Position numbers and translations under genes: made by a program. Shown here piece by piece: positions 7,898 through 15,307 of a stretch of 19,926 nt of DNA. Every line of letters begins with the position of its first letter. Position 1 is the stretch's first letter. The notes under the pieces were generated by a model, which was not told where the DNA came from, did not search any database, and saw only the letters and a program-made list of their open reading frames with translations. Origin of the DNA: an uncultured Collinsella sp. (GTDB lineage Bacteria > Actinomycetota > Coriobacteriia > Coriobacteriales > Coriobacteriaceae); the NCBI GenBank assembly GCA_902490095.1, contig CABUCQ010000031.1:1-19926 (forward strand), written 5' to 3'.

Positions 7898-9148
7898 ATG
7901 ACCGATACCGCCGCAACCCGCCCCTACGGCGTGCTGGGCCGCGTGCTGGGCCACAGCTACACCCCGACCATCTACAAAGAGCTGGCGGAGCTTGAGTACG
8001 TGCGTTTTGAGCGCGAGCCCGAGGACCTCGCGGCCTTTATGACGGGCGACGAATGGGAGGGTACCAACGTGACCATCCCCTACAAGCGTGCCGTCATGGA
8101 CTACCTGGACGAGTTGAGCCCGCTCGCCGTGCGCATGGGCAACGTCAACACCATCACACGCCTGCCCGACGGCCGCCTGCGCGGCGACAACACCGACTAC
8201 TTCGGTTTTCAGTGCCTGGTCGAGGAGCTGGGGGTTGAGGTTGCCGGCAAGAAGGCTCTCGTACTCGGCGCCACTGGCGGCGCCGGTACCACGGCAAGTA
8301 TGGTGCTGGAAGACCTGGGCGCCATCGTTGTGCCCGTGGGTCGCACGAGCGAGGTCAATTACGACAACATCTCCCAGCAGTCCGATGCAACGTTACTCGT
8401 CAACTGCACGCCCGCCGGCATGTTCCCCCACTGCCCCGACGCGCCTTGCACGCTCGAAGGCCTCGATGCGCTCGAGGGCGTCATCGACATTGTCTACAAC
8501 CCCGCCCGCACGGGCCTGATGCTCGAGGCCGAGCGCCGCGGCATCCCCTGCATCGGCGGCCTGCTTATGCTTGTTGCCCAGGCGGCACAAGCTGTCGAGC
8601 GCTATACCGGCAAAGCCACCCCGCGCGAGAGGATCCTGGACGTAACGGAGCGCCTGTCACGCCGCGAACAGAACATCGCGCTGATCGGCATGCCGGGCTC
8701 GGGCAAGACCCGCGTGGGCGAGCAGATCGCCCAGCTCACGGGCCGCGAGCACATCGATCTCGATCGCGCCCTCGAGGAGCGCCTGGGCATGCCCTGCGCC
8801 GACTTTATCATCAAGTGCGGCGAGGCGGCCTTCCGCGAGCAGGAGACGGCAGCGCTGGCCGACATCTCCAAGCGCAGCGGCTTGGTGCTCTCCACCGGCG
8901 GCGGCGTGGTTACGCGCGACGAGAACTACCCTCTGCTGCACCAAAACAGCCAAATCGTGATGCTCAACCGCAAGCTCGACGAGCTCGCCCACAAGGGCCG
9001 CCCCATCACCGCGCGCGACGGCATCGACAAGCTGGCCGAGCAGCGTATGCCGCGCTACCGCGCCTGGGCCGACTACATCATCGACTCACGCGACTGCGCC
9101 GCCAACACCGCCCATGCCCTCCTCGACACCCTCCCACCCGCTCTCTAA
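7898..9148 (+). CDS. aroE-aroK: Shikimate dehydrogenase - shikimate kinase fusion
   Basis: A 416-aa two-domain protein joining two consecutive pathway steps. The dehydrogenase part (about 1-240) has GHSYTP (18-23), NVTIPYK with catalytic Lys63, GDNTD with Asp100, the nucleotide-binding LGATGGAGTT (123-132), NCTPAGM (169-175) and the C-terminal GGLLMLVAQAAQA. After a short linker (about 240-256) the kinase starts with Walker A GMPGSGKT (264-271). It continues with shikimate-binding HIDLD (285-289), FREQE with Arg313, STGGGVV (332-338) and the lid KGRPI with Arg368. Both active sites look intact. The start codon follows the pheA stop directly, with GGAGGTG as ribosome-binding site. The kinase is followed by a strong terminator. 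Confidence 0.95.
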   Translation: MTDTAATRPYGVLGRVLGHSYTPTIYKELAELEYVRFEREPEDLAAFMTGDEWEGTNVTIPYKRAVMDYLDELSPLAVRMGNVNTITRLPDGRLRGDNTDYFGFQCLVEELGVEVAGKKALVLGATGGAGTTASMVLEDLGAIVVPVGRTSEVNYDNISQQSDATLLVNCTPAGMFPHCPDAPCTLEGLDALEGVIDIVYNPARTGLMLEAERRGIPCIGGLLMLVAQAAQAVERYTGKATPRERILDVTERLSRREQNIALIGMPGSGKTRVGEQIAQLTGREHIDLDRALEERLGMPCADFIIKCGEAAFREQETAALADISKRSGLVLSTGGGVVTRDENYPLLHQNSQIVMLNRKLDELAHKGRPITARDGIDKLAEQRMPRYRAWADYIIDSRDCAANTAHALLDTLPPAL

Positions 9149-9150
9149 CC

Positions 9151-9192
9151 AAAACCACCACAAAGGGGGCAGGCACCTTTGTGGTGGTTTTT
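9151..9192 (+). terminator. Strong hairpin terminator between aroE-aroK and aroQ
   Basis: A perfect 16-bp inverted repeat (AAAACCACCACAAAGG, 9151-9166, with its complement at 9176-9191) closes a 9-nt loop and ends in TTTTT (9188-9192). It starts 3 nt after the aroE-aroK stop and ends 20 nt before the aroQ start codon, leaving no room for a promoter between them. aroQ must therefore be read by partial readthrough, or from a promoter inside aroE-aroK, or the hairpin is regulated or protects the 3' end. Confidence 0.85.
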
Positions 9193-9212
9193 CAACTGCA
9201 AAGGAAGCAACC

Positions 9213-9650
9213 ATGAAAGCACTCGTCATTAACGGCCCCAACCTCAACATGCTCGGCATTCGCGAGCCAGGCATCTACGGCAGCGACAACTACGATCGCT
9301 TAGTGCAGATCTGCCAGGAAGCGGGTGCCGCACAGGGCTTCGACGAGGTCGAGGTCTTCCAGTCTAACCACGAGGGCAGCATCGTCGACAAGATCCAGGA
9401 GGCTTACGGAAAGGTCGACGGCATCGTCATCAACCCGGCCGCCTACACGCACACAAGCGTGGCCATCCTGGACGCGCTCAAAGCCGTCGCCATCCCGGCT
9501 GTGGAGGTCCACATTAGCGCAGTCGAGACCCGCGAAGACTTCCGCCAGGTGAGCTACGCCCGTCTGGCCTGCTTCGCCACCATCACCGGAGAGGGCCTGA
9601 AGGGCTACGCCCACGCGTTGGAGCTGCTGAAAGAGCATCTCGAAAAGTAA
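9213..9650 (+). CDS. aroQ: 3-dehydroquinate dehydratase, type II
   Basis: This 145-aa enzyme dehydrates 3-dehydroquinate to 3-dehydroshikimate; type II enzymes are flavodoxin-like dodecamers. The pattern is complete: NGPNLNMLGIREPGIYG (7-23) with Arg17 and catalytic Tyr22, QSNHEG (50-55), NPAAYTHTSVAILDAL with Asn74 and His80, and EVHIS (98-102) with His100. Position 103, often Asn in this family, is Ala. GGAAG lies about 6 nt before ATG 9213. It supplies the one step missing from the upstream genes, though it sits after a terminator. Confidence 0.96.
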   Translation: MKALVINGPNLNMLGIREPGIYGSDNYDRLVQICQEAGAAQGFDEVEVFQSNHEGSIVDKIQEAYGKVDGIVINPAAYTHTSVAILDALKAVAIPAVEVHISAVETREDFRQVSYARLACFATITGEGLKGYAHALELLKEHLEK

Positions 9651-9712
9651 AATGCCAACCCCAACAAACAGCAGCGGCTTGCTCGCGCTCGGCTCCAGCA
9701 ACACACAAGATG

Positions 9713-9745
9713 AAAAAAGCCCAGACCACCAAGCGGTCTGGGCTT
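9713..9745 (-). terminator. Intrinsic terminator of tRNA-Arg(TCT)
   Basis: A perfect 9-bp stem (GCCCAGACC with GGTCTGGGC, extended by two A-T pairs) closes a 7-nt loop and is followed on the minus strand by six T. It lies about 10 nt beyond the 3' CCA of the tRNA. On the plus strand the same hairpin lacks a good U-tract but may still border the aroQ transcript. Confidence 0.88.
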
Positions 9746-9754
9746 AATAAACGA

Positions 9755-9831
9755 TGGTGCTCCATGGCGGATTCGAACCGTCGACCTTGGGATTAGAAGT
9801 CCCCTGCTCTATCCAACTGAGCTAATGGAGC
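9755..9831 (-). tRNA. tRNA-Arg (anticodon TCT)
   Basis: A 77-nt cloverleaf with encoded CCA. The acceptor stem GCTCCAT/ATGGAGC is perfect. The anticodon loop CTTCTAA gives anticodon TCT at 9795-9797, reading AGA (and AGG) arginine codons. The anticodon stem GGGGA/TCCCA has a G27-A43 mismatch at its outer pair. A TATAAT (9878-9883, minus strand) lies about 47 nt upstream without a clear -35 box, so the tRNA may have a weak promoter of its own or be read through from the exporter genes, after which no terminator is evident. Confidence 0.96.
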
Positions 9832-9885
9832 AAATAACCGCACGCCCAAGCAAGCACAAGCCTGTCAGGCGCAAGTAATTATAAC

Positions 9886-10653
9886 CTAGTTGAACTGCTC
9901 GCGGTACGCCTTGCAGACCTCATCGACCGGGCCGTCCATGCGAAGGTCACCCTTCTCAATCCAAACGGCACGCTGGCAGATGCGCTCAACCTGCTCCATA
10001 GAGTGCGAAACGAACAGAACCGTCACGTCGCCGCTCTGGATAAAGTGCTGGATGCGGGCCTCACACTTTTGCTGGAAGAACACATCACCGACGGACAGCG
10101 TCTCGTCAACGATCAGAATATCGGGCTCGGTAATCGTCGCGATTGCAAAGGCGATACGCGCCACCATGCCCGAAGAGAAGTTCTTAAGCGGCATATCGAC
10201 AAAGTTCTGCAGCTCAGCGAACTCGATAATGCCGTCAAAGTTGGCGTCGATGAACTCCTTGGTATAGCCGAGCAGGGCGCCGTTCAGATAGATGTTCTCG
10301 CGGGCGGTCAGCTCGGGGTCAAAGCCGGCGCCAAGCTCAATCAGCGGCGCGATGTTACCGTGCACCTTAACGCTGCCCTCGCTAGGCTCAAGAACGCCAG
10401 CGATAATCTTGAGCATCGTAGACTTGCCGGAGCCATTGGTGCCGACCAGACCCACAACCTCGCCGCGATGAATATCAAACGAGATGTGCTTAAGCGCCCT
10501 AAACTCCTCAAAGAACAGCTCGTGCTTGGCAAGCTTGATGAAGTACTCCTTGAGGTTGGTCAGCGACTCGGACGCCATGTTAAAGATCATGGTGACGTCG
10601 TCGACCTCGACAGCCAGAGGCTGCTCGCTGTAATCAACAACAGATTCAGTCAT
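9886..10653 (-). CDS. Polysaccharide ABC exporter, ATP-binding subunit (Wzt/TagH-like)
   Basis: This 255-aa ATPase powers export of a lipid-linked polysaccharide or teichoic-acid-type polymer through its partner permease. An N-terminal amphipathic segment (about 20-50) is followed by Walker A GTNGSGKS (71-78), LIELGAGFDPELTARENIYLNG (104-125, characteristic of this subfamily), signature NFSSGM (158-163), Walker B ILIVDE (179-184) and switch His217 (SHS). It ends soon after the nucleotide-binding domain, so it lacks the C-terminal glycan-binding domain of the longer Wzt proteins. ATG 10653 is preferred over GTG 10656, as TAAGGAG then sits at 7 nt. The gene follows the permease by 11 nt. Confidence 0.92.
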   Translation of the reverse strand: MTESVVDYSEQPLAVEVDDVTMIFNMASESLTNLKEYFIKLAKHELFFEEFRALKHISFDIHRGEVVGLVGTNGSGKSTMLKIIAGVLEPSEGSVKVHGNIAPLIELGAGFDPELTARENIYLNGALLGYTKEFIDANFDGIIEFAELQNFVDMPLKNFSSGMVARIAFAIATITEPDILIVDETLSVGDVFFQQKCEARIQHFIQSGDVTVLFVSHSMEQVERICQRAVWIEKGDLRMDGPVDEVCKAYREQFN

Positions 10654-10664
10654 CACAGCACTCC

Positions 10665-11510
10665 TTAGATGTAGAGGATAAATTTGCGCTCGGACTTATG
10701 GAACACGGTATAGCCAATAATAAGCGCAAGAACCGCCCAAGCGACGCACATACCAAACGTCATAAGCGAGGGCGTAGTCTGGAACAGGAAGATATCGCGC
10801 ATAAACTGCAGGTAGTTGAACATGGGGTTCGCATACATCAAGATACGCACGAGATGCGGCATTTGCGCAATATAGTCAGTCGTCCAGAAGATGGGCGTAA
10901 TGTAAGTCCACGCCGTAATGACGACGCTCCACAGATGCATAACGTCGCGGAAGAAGACCGTAAGGGCAGAGAGCATCATGCCCAGGCCCATGCAGAAGCA
11001 CATAAGCAGCAGCAGGCAGACCGGCAACAGAATCAGGTGCCAAGAAGGCATAACGCGGAACCACAGCATGACGATGGCGATGGCGACCAGCGAGAAGGCA
11101 AAGTTGACCAGCGAGAAGAGCACCTTCTGCACCGGGAAAACCCAGCGGTGCACCTTAACCTTCTTGAGCAGAGGGGCAGCGCCCACGATCGACGTCAGGG
11201 CCTGGTTAGTAGACTCAGACATGACGGCAAAGGTGATGTTACCCACGATCAAGTACAGCGGGTACATCTCGGGCGTCATTGAGCCATTGCGGCCCTGGCC
11301 AAAAATCGTCGAGAACACGATGGCCATGACGATCATCATCAGCAGCGGGTTGAGCACCGACCATGCGACGCCCAGAACGCTACGGCGATACTTGATCTTA
11401 AAATCCTTGGTAACCAGCTGACGAAGGATAAACGCGTCCTTCTCAAATTCGTTCTTAGCAAACGTCGCAGGCAGACTGCGAGTTTCTTGTTGCTTTGTCT
11501 GATCCGACAC
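10665..11510 (-). CDS. Polysaccharide ABC exporter, permease subunit (Wzm/TagG-like, ABC-2 type)
   Basis: A 281-aa integral membrane protein with about six membrane segments: roughly 52-72, 84-104, 130-150, 158-182, 190-210 and 250-270. The cytoplasmic start FILRQLVTKDFKIKYRRSVLG-VAWSVLNPLLM (28-58) is the hallmark of ABC-2 O-antigen and teichoic-acid exporters. It would form the channel with the adjacent ATPase. The start is GTG 11510, chosen because AAAGGAG lies 8 nt upstream; the frame remains open to 11573 without another supported start. It is divergent from the glycosyltransferase gene. Confidence 0.92.
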   Translation of the reverse strand: MSDQTKQQETRSLPATFAKNEFEKDAFILRQLVTKDFKIKYRRSVLGVAWSVLNPLLMMIVMAIVFSTIFGQGRNGSMTPEMYPLYLIVGNITFAVMSESTNQALTSIVGAAPLLKKVKVHRWVFPVQKVLFSLVNFAFSLVAIAIVMLWFRVMPSWHLILLPVCLLLLMCFCMGLGMMLSALTVFFRDVMHLWSVVITAWTYITPIFWTTDYIAQMPHLVRILMYANPMFNYLQFMRDIFLFQTTPSLMTFGMCVAWAVLALIIGYTVFHKSERKFILYI

Positions 11511-11670
11511 GGATGCAACTCCTTTACTCGTAATCGTTGACAAACGAACAGTATAGACCCGACGGCCATGCAAACGATTCGCGCAACAAAACTGGAGAAC
11601 TAACCCACATCTTAGGATGCCAGGCCCAAACGGCTATACTTTCTAGGATTGAATGTATAAGGAGCATTAA
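11511..11670. promoter_or_regulatory. Divergent promoter region, exporter versus glycosyltransferase
   Basis: A 160-nt gap holds a TATACT on each strand: plus strand at 11635-11640 for the glycosyltransferase, and minus strand at 11550-11555 for the exporter. Neither has a good -35 box at 17-18 nt (plus-strand candidate TTAGGA at 11612-11617). Ribosome-binding sites are strong on both sides (AAGGAG before GTG 11671; AAAGGAG before GTG 11510). No operator-like repeat stands out. Confidence 0.45.
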
Positions 11671-12642
11671 GTGAATTCTGAATCCATCGCCGTCATCATC
11701 CCTTGCTACAACGAAGCGCTCACGATCGGCAAAGTCATCGACGACTTTCACCGCGAGCTTCCGCAGGCGACGGTCTATGTCTATGACAACAACTCGTCGG
11801 ACGATACCTCACGCATTGCCACCGAGCACGGCGCCACAGTCCGCTTTGAGCCCCGTCAGGGAAAGGGCAACGTGTGCCGCCAGATGTTTCGCGATATCGA
11901 CGCCGATTGCTACCTGATGGTCGACGGAGACGACACCTACCCCGCCGAGGCGGCCAAGGCCCTCTGCGAGCCCATCCTTAACGGCACGGCCGACATGACC
12001 GTAGGCGATCGCCTTTCCAACGGCACCTACGCCGAGGAGAACAAGCGTGCCTTCCACGGCTTTGGCAATAATCTGGTCCGCGCCATGATCAAGTGGATCT
12101 ATGGCTACAGCTTCGATGACGTCATGACAGGCTACCGTGCCATGAGCCGCCCGTTCGTTAAAACCTTCCCAGTGCTTTCCGAGGGCTTTCAGATCGAAAC
12201 CGAGCTCTCGATCCACGCCGTCGACCACCGCTGGCGCATCAAAGATGTGCCCATCGAGTACCGCGACCGTCCCGAGGGTTCCGAGTCCAAACTCAACACC
12301 GTGAGCGACGGCATTAAAGTCGTTGCGATGATCGGCACGCTGTTCAAGGACTACCGCCCGCTGAAGTTCTTCAGCCTCGTTGCGCTTCTGTTCGCGGTAT
12401 TCGGCCTCGCCCTGGGCATGCCCATCGTTGTCGAATATTTCCAGACCGGCCTCGTCCCGCGCTTCCCCACCGCTGTGCTCGCCGCCTCGTTTATGTTCCT
12501 GTGCGGCCTGAGCCTTGCGACCGGCTTCATCCTAGATTCTGTAGCAAAGGTCGAAAAAAAGCAGTGGGAGGTCAACGTGTACAGCAAATACGCCTACGGC
12601 GACCAGCCCGGCCACCCTACTTCCATGCCAAGCGAGAGGTAG
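11671..12642 (+). CDS. Membrane-anchored family 2 glycosyltransferase (GtrB/DPM1-like)
   Basis: This 323-aa protein has a GT-A catalytic domain (about 6-230) and two C-terminal membrane helices (about 233-257 and 265-288). VIIPCYNEALTIGKVI (8-23) and the metal-binding MVDGDDTYP (83-91) are typical of polyprenyl-phosphate glycosyltransferases. The later block FDDVMTGYRAMSRPFVK (148-164) fits the DPM1-like family. It probably moves a sugar from a nucleotide donor to undecaprenyl phosphate or a lipid-linked glycan for the nearby surface polymer; donor and acceptor are unknown. The start is GTG 11671, with AAGGAG 6 nt upstream. It is transcribed alone and ends at a terminator shared with the rhamnose genes. 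Confidence 0.9.
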   Translation: MNSESIAVIIPCYNEALTIGKVIDDFHRELPQATVYVYDNNSSDDTSRIATEHGATVRFEPRQGKGNVCRQMFRDIDADCYLMVDGDDTYPAEAAKALCEPILNGTADMTVGDRLSNGTYAEENKRAFHGFGNNLVRAMIKWIYGYSFDDVMTGYRAMSRPFVKTFPVLSEGFQIETELSIHAVDHRWRIKDVPIEYRDRPEGSESKLNTVSDGIKVVAMIGTLFKDYRPLKFFSLVALLFAVFGLALGMPIVVEYFQTGLVPRFPTAVLAASFMFLCGLSLATGFILDSVAKVEKKQWEVNVYSKYAYGDQPGHPTSMPSER

Positions 12643-12692
12643 ATCTTCCGCAAAATACTATTGGCACCACTGCGCAGATAGCCACCAACAAG

Positions 12693-12722
12693 AAAAGCCG
12701 CCGTTAAAGAACGGCGGCTTTT
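12693..12722. terminator. Bidirectional terminator between glycosyltransferase and rmlCD
   Basis: A perfect 13-bp stem AAAAGCCGCCGTT/AACGGCGGCTTTT around a 4-nt AAAG loop lies between two converging genes, about 50 nt after the glycosyltransferase stop and 23 nt after the rmlCD stop. It gives a GC hairpin followed by T on both strands. Confidence 0.88.
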
Positions 12723-12744
12723 ACTCTCGAAAAGTTAATAGCGG

Positions 12745-14199
12745 CTAGAGCGTCTTGATGTACTCCCCCAGCTCTTCCTCCCAGTCGGGCATGTGGAAGC
12801 CGGCAGCCTCGAGCTTGGACAGGTCGAGCGCGGAGTGGACCGGGCGCGGGGCGACGGGGCCCTCGGCGCTCGCGTAGTAGTCGGCGGTCGATACCGGCAC
12901 GACCCTGTCCCCGTTGCCGTTGGCGGCCTCGAAGACGGCGCGGGCGATATCGGCCCAGGACTTGACGGTGCCGGAGCCGGTGCAGTCGTAGGTGCCGTAG
13001 GGGGCGTGCGTCCCCAGCACGTGGAAGATGGCCTCGGCCATGTCGCGCGTGAAGGTCAGGCGGCCCAGCTGGTCGTCAACGACCGTGACCTGCGTGAGCT
13101 TATCCTCGGGGTCGGCGACGCGGTCGGACAGCCCCTTCATCGTCTTGACGAAGTTGCGGCCCTCGCCGATGACCCAGCTGGAGCGCATGATGTAGTGGCG
13201 CGGGCACCCGGCCACGGCGATGTCGCCGGCGGCCTTGGTCTGGCCGTAGACGGACAGCGGGCTGAGGGGCTCGTCCTCGTCATGCACCTCGGCGGTGCCG
13301 TCGAAGACGTAGTCGCTGGACACGTGGACGAGGGTGATCCCGTGATCAGAGCATGTGCGGGCGAGGAGGGCGGGGCCGGTCGCGTTGGCCTTCCAGGCGG
13401 TTGCGCGGCCCTCGGCGGTCTCCGCCCTATCCACGGCGGTGTAGGCGCCGCAGTTGATGACGGTGCCGTAGAGCGACCAGTCGTACTGTGTGTAGGCGTC
13501 CGGGTCTGACATATCGAAGGTGTCGATGTCGCAGAAGTCGAAGTCCTTGGCGACGCCGCGCTCCTCCGCCAGCCTGCGCACGGCATGGCCCAGCTGGCCG
13601 TTGCAGCCGGTGACGAGCGTCCTCTTGGGCGCCATTGGGACGACGTCCCTGAGCATCGGGTGGTTGAGGTCGGCCTCGGATACGGTGGCCTCGTCGAGGG
13701 GGATCGGCCACTCGATGGCGAGCTCGGGGTCGGCGAGGTTCACGAAGGTGTAGGTCCTCTTGAGCTCGAGCGACCAGTGGGCGTCCACCAGGTAGGTGTA
13801 GGCGGTGCCGTCCTCCAGGGCCTGGAAGGAGTTGCCCACGCCGCGCGGGACGTAGATGGCCCTGGACGGGTCGAGCGTGCAGGTGAACACCTTGCCGAAG
13901 GTCTCGCTGCCCTCGCGCAGGTCCACCCAGGCGCCGAAGACGCTGCCGCGGGCCACGGAGATGAACTTGTCCCAGGGCTCGGCGTGGATGCCGCGGGTGA
14001 CGCCCTTCCTGTCGTTGTAGGAGATGTTGTTCTGGACGATGCGGAGGTCGGGGATGCCCAGCGCGCACATCTTGGCGCGCTGCCAGTTCTCCTTGAACCA
14101 GCCGCGATTGTCGCCGTGGACGGCCAGGTCGACGACCTTCAGGCCCTCGATGCCCGTCTCGGTGACGGAGAGGTCCTTCTCGAATGCGATGTCTGCCAT
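12745..14199 (-). CDS. rmlCD: dTDP-4-dehydrorhamnose 3,5-epimerase / dTDP-4-dehydrorhamnose reductase fusion (RmlC-RmlD)
   Basis: A 484-aa fusion performing the last two steps of dTDP-L-rhamnose synthesis. The RmlC cupin (about 1-185) shows GDNRGWF (29-35), IVQNNIS, TRGIHAEPWDKF with likely catalytic His72 and Lys78, YVPRGVGNSFQALED (116-130) and Tyr136 near the expected catalytic tyrosine. The RmlD domain (from about 192) starts with TLVTGCNGQLGHAV and has INCGAYTAVDRAE, VHVSSDYVFDG, the SDR YGQTK pair and RSSWVIGEG. ATG 14199 has GGAGAGGAGA upstream and lies 13 nt after rmlB; the frame is open farther up but only as a shadow of rmlB. Very GC-rich. Such fused proteins are known in Actinobacteria. 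Confidence 0.94.
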   Translation of the reverse strand: MADIAFEKDLSVTETGIEGLKVVDLAVHGDNRGWFKENWQRAKMCALGIPDLRIVQNNISYNDRKGVTRGIHAEPWDKFISVARGSVFGAWVDLREGSETFGKVFTCTLDPSRAIYVPRGVGNSFQALEDGTAYTYLVDAHWSLELKRTYTFVNLADPELAIEWPIPLDEATVSEADLNHPMLRDVVPMAPKRTLVTGCNGQLGHAVRRLAEERGVAKDFDFCDIDTFDMSDPDAYTQYDWSLYGTVINCGAYTAVDRAETAEGRATAWKANATGPALLARTCSDHGITLVHVSSDYVFDGTAEVHDEDEPLSPLSVYGQTKAAGDIAVAGCPRHYIMRSSWVIGEGRNFVKTMKGLSDRVADPEDKLTQVTVVDDQLGRLTFTRDMAEAIFHVLGTHAPYGTYDCTGSGTVKSWADIARAVFEAANGNGDRVVPVSTADYYASAEGPVAPRPVHSALDLSKLEAAGFHMPDWEEELGEYIKTL

Positions 14200-14212
14200 G
14201 TCTCTCCTCTCC

Positions 14213-15232
14213 CTACTGCCTCTGCGCGCGGTAGCGGGCCTCGGTGGCCTCCTTGGCCGGGCGCCACCAGGGCTCGTTGGCGACGTACCAGTCGATGGTG
14301 GCCCTGAGGCCCTCGGCGAAGTCGGTGTGCGTCGGGCGCCAGCCCAGCTCGCGCTGGAGCTTGGTCGAGTCGATGGCGTAGCGGCGGTCGTGGCCGGGGC
14401 GGTCGGCGACCCAGTCGAAGTCCTCGGGGTCGCGTCCCATGGCCGCAAGGATCATGCGCAGCACGGTGATGTTGTTCTTCTCCCCGTCGGCGCCGATGAG
14501 GTAGGTCTCCCCCATGCGGCCCTTCGTGAGGATGTCCCAGACGGCCGAGGAGTGGTCCTCGGTGTGGATCCAGTCGCGGACGTTCTCGCCCTTCCCGTAG
14601 AGCTTGGGGCGCACGCCGTCGATGATGTTCGTGATCTGCCTGGGGATGAACTTCTCCACGTGCTGGTAGGGGCCGTAGTTGTTGGAGCAGTTGGAGATCG
14701 TGGCGCGAAGGCCGTAGGTGCGGGTCCACGCTCGGACGAGCATGTCGGAGCTGGCCTTGGTGCTCGAGTACGGCGAGGACGGGTGGTACGGCGTCTCCTC
14801 GGTGAATTTGGCGGGGTCGTCGAGCGCCAGGTCGCCGTAGACCTCATCGGTGGAGACGTGGTGGAAGCGGACACCGTGCTTGCGGACGGCCTCCAGCAGG
14901 CGGAAGGTGCCCTCGACGTTGGTGCGCAGGAACGGCTCCGGGTCGGCGATGGAGTTGTCGTTGTGGGACTCGGCGGCGTAGTGCACGATGGCGTCGTGGC
15001 CCGGGACGATGCGGTCCAGGAGCTCCGCGTCGCAGATGTCGCCGACGACGAGCTCCACGCGGTCCGTCGGCAGCCCCGCGATGTTCTCGGGGTTGCCGGC
15101 GTAGGTCAGCTTGTCCAGGACGGTGACGTGCACGTCGGGGTGGTTGTTCACGACGTAGTGCACGAAGTTGCTGCCGATGAAGCCGCAGCCGCCCGTGACG
15201 ATGATGTTCTTAGGTTCAAAAATCTCAGACAT
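14213..15232 (-). CDS. rfbB: dTDP-glucose 4,6-dehydratase (RmlB)
   Basis: This 339-aa extended SDR enzyme makes dTDP-4-keto-6-deoxyglucose from the RmlA product. It has the NAD motif TGGCGFIG (13-20), DKLTYAGNPENI (40-51), HYAAESHNDNSI (84-95), catalytic Thr128-Asp129-Glu130 in STDEVYGD, YSSTK with Tyr155 and Lys159, and NCSNNYGPYQ (181-190). ATG 15232 matches the family start even though its ribosome-binding site (GGA) is weak; the frame stays open to 15295. It is separated from the preceding ATPase gene by 75 nt with no clear terminator, so it may be read from the inserted cassette or from a promoter I cannot define. Confidence 0.95.
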   Translation of the reverse strand: MSEIFEPKNIIVTGGCGFIGSNFVHYVVNNHPDVHVTVLDKLTYAGNPENIAGLPTDRVELVVGDICDAELLDRIVPGHDAIVHYAAESHNDNSIADPEPFLRTNVEGTFRLLEAVRKHGVRFHHVSTDEVYGDLALDDPAKFTEETPYHPSSPYSSTKASSDMLVRAWTRTYGLRATISNCSNNYGPYQHVEKFIPRQITNIIDGVRPKLYGKGENVRDWIHTEDHSSAVWDILTKGRMGETYLIGADGEKNNITVLRMILAAMGRDPEDFDWVADRPGHDRRYAIDSTKLQRELGWRPTHTDFAEGLRATIDWYVANEPWWRPAKEATEARYRAQRQ

Positions 15233-15307
15233 GAAAATCCAATCTGAAGCATGTACAGCTTCTTTAGTATGCCGCAGGAAGTGATGCCGCGACACTATTC
15301 AACAAAA

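Noticed and set aside
10003..10668. 221-codon open frame on the plus strand
   Set aside because: Antisense shadow of the Wzt-like ATPase, which carries Walker A, signature and Walker B motifs.
12793..13509. 238-codon open frame on the plus strand
   Set aside because: Antisense shadow of the RmlD domain; biased composition and no start signals.
14024..15247. 407-codon open frame on the plus strand, antisense to rmlB
   Set aside because: High-GC shadow frame dominated by Val, Gly, Ala, Asp and Arg; rmlB on the other strand has every catalytic motif.
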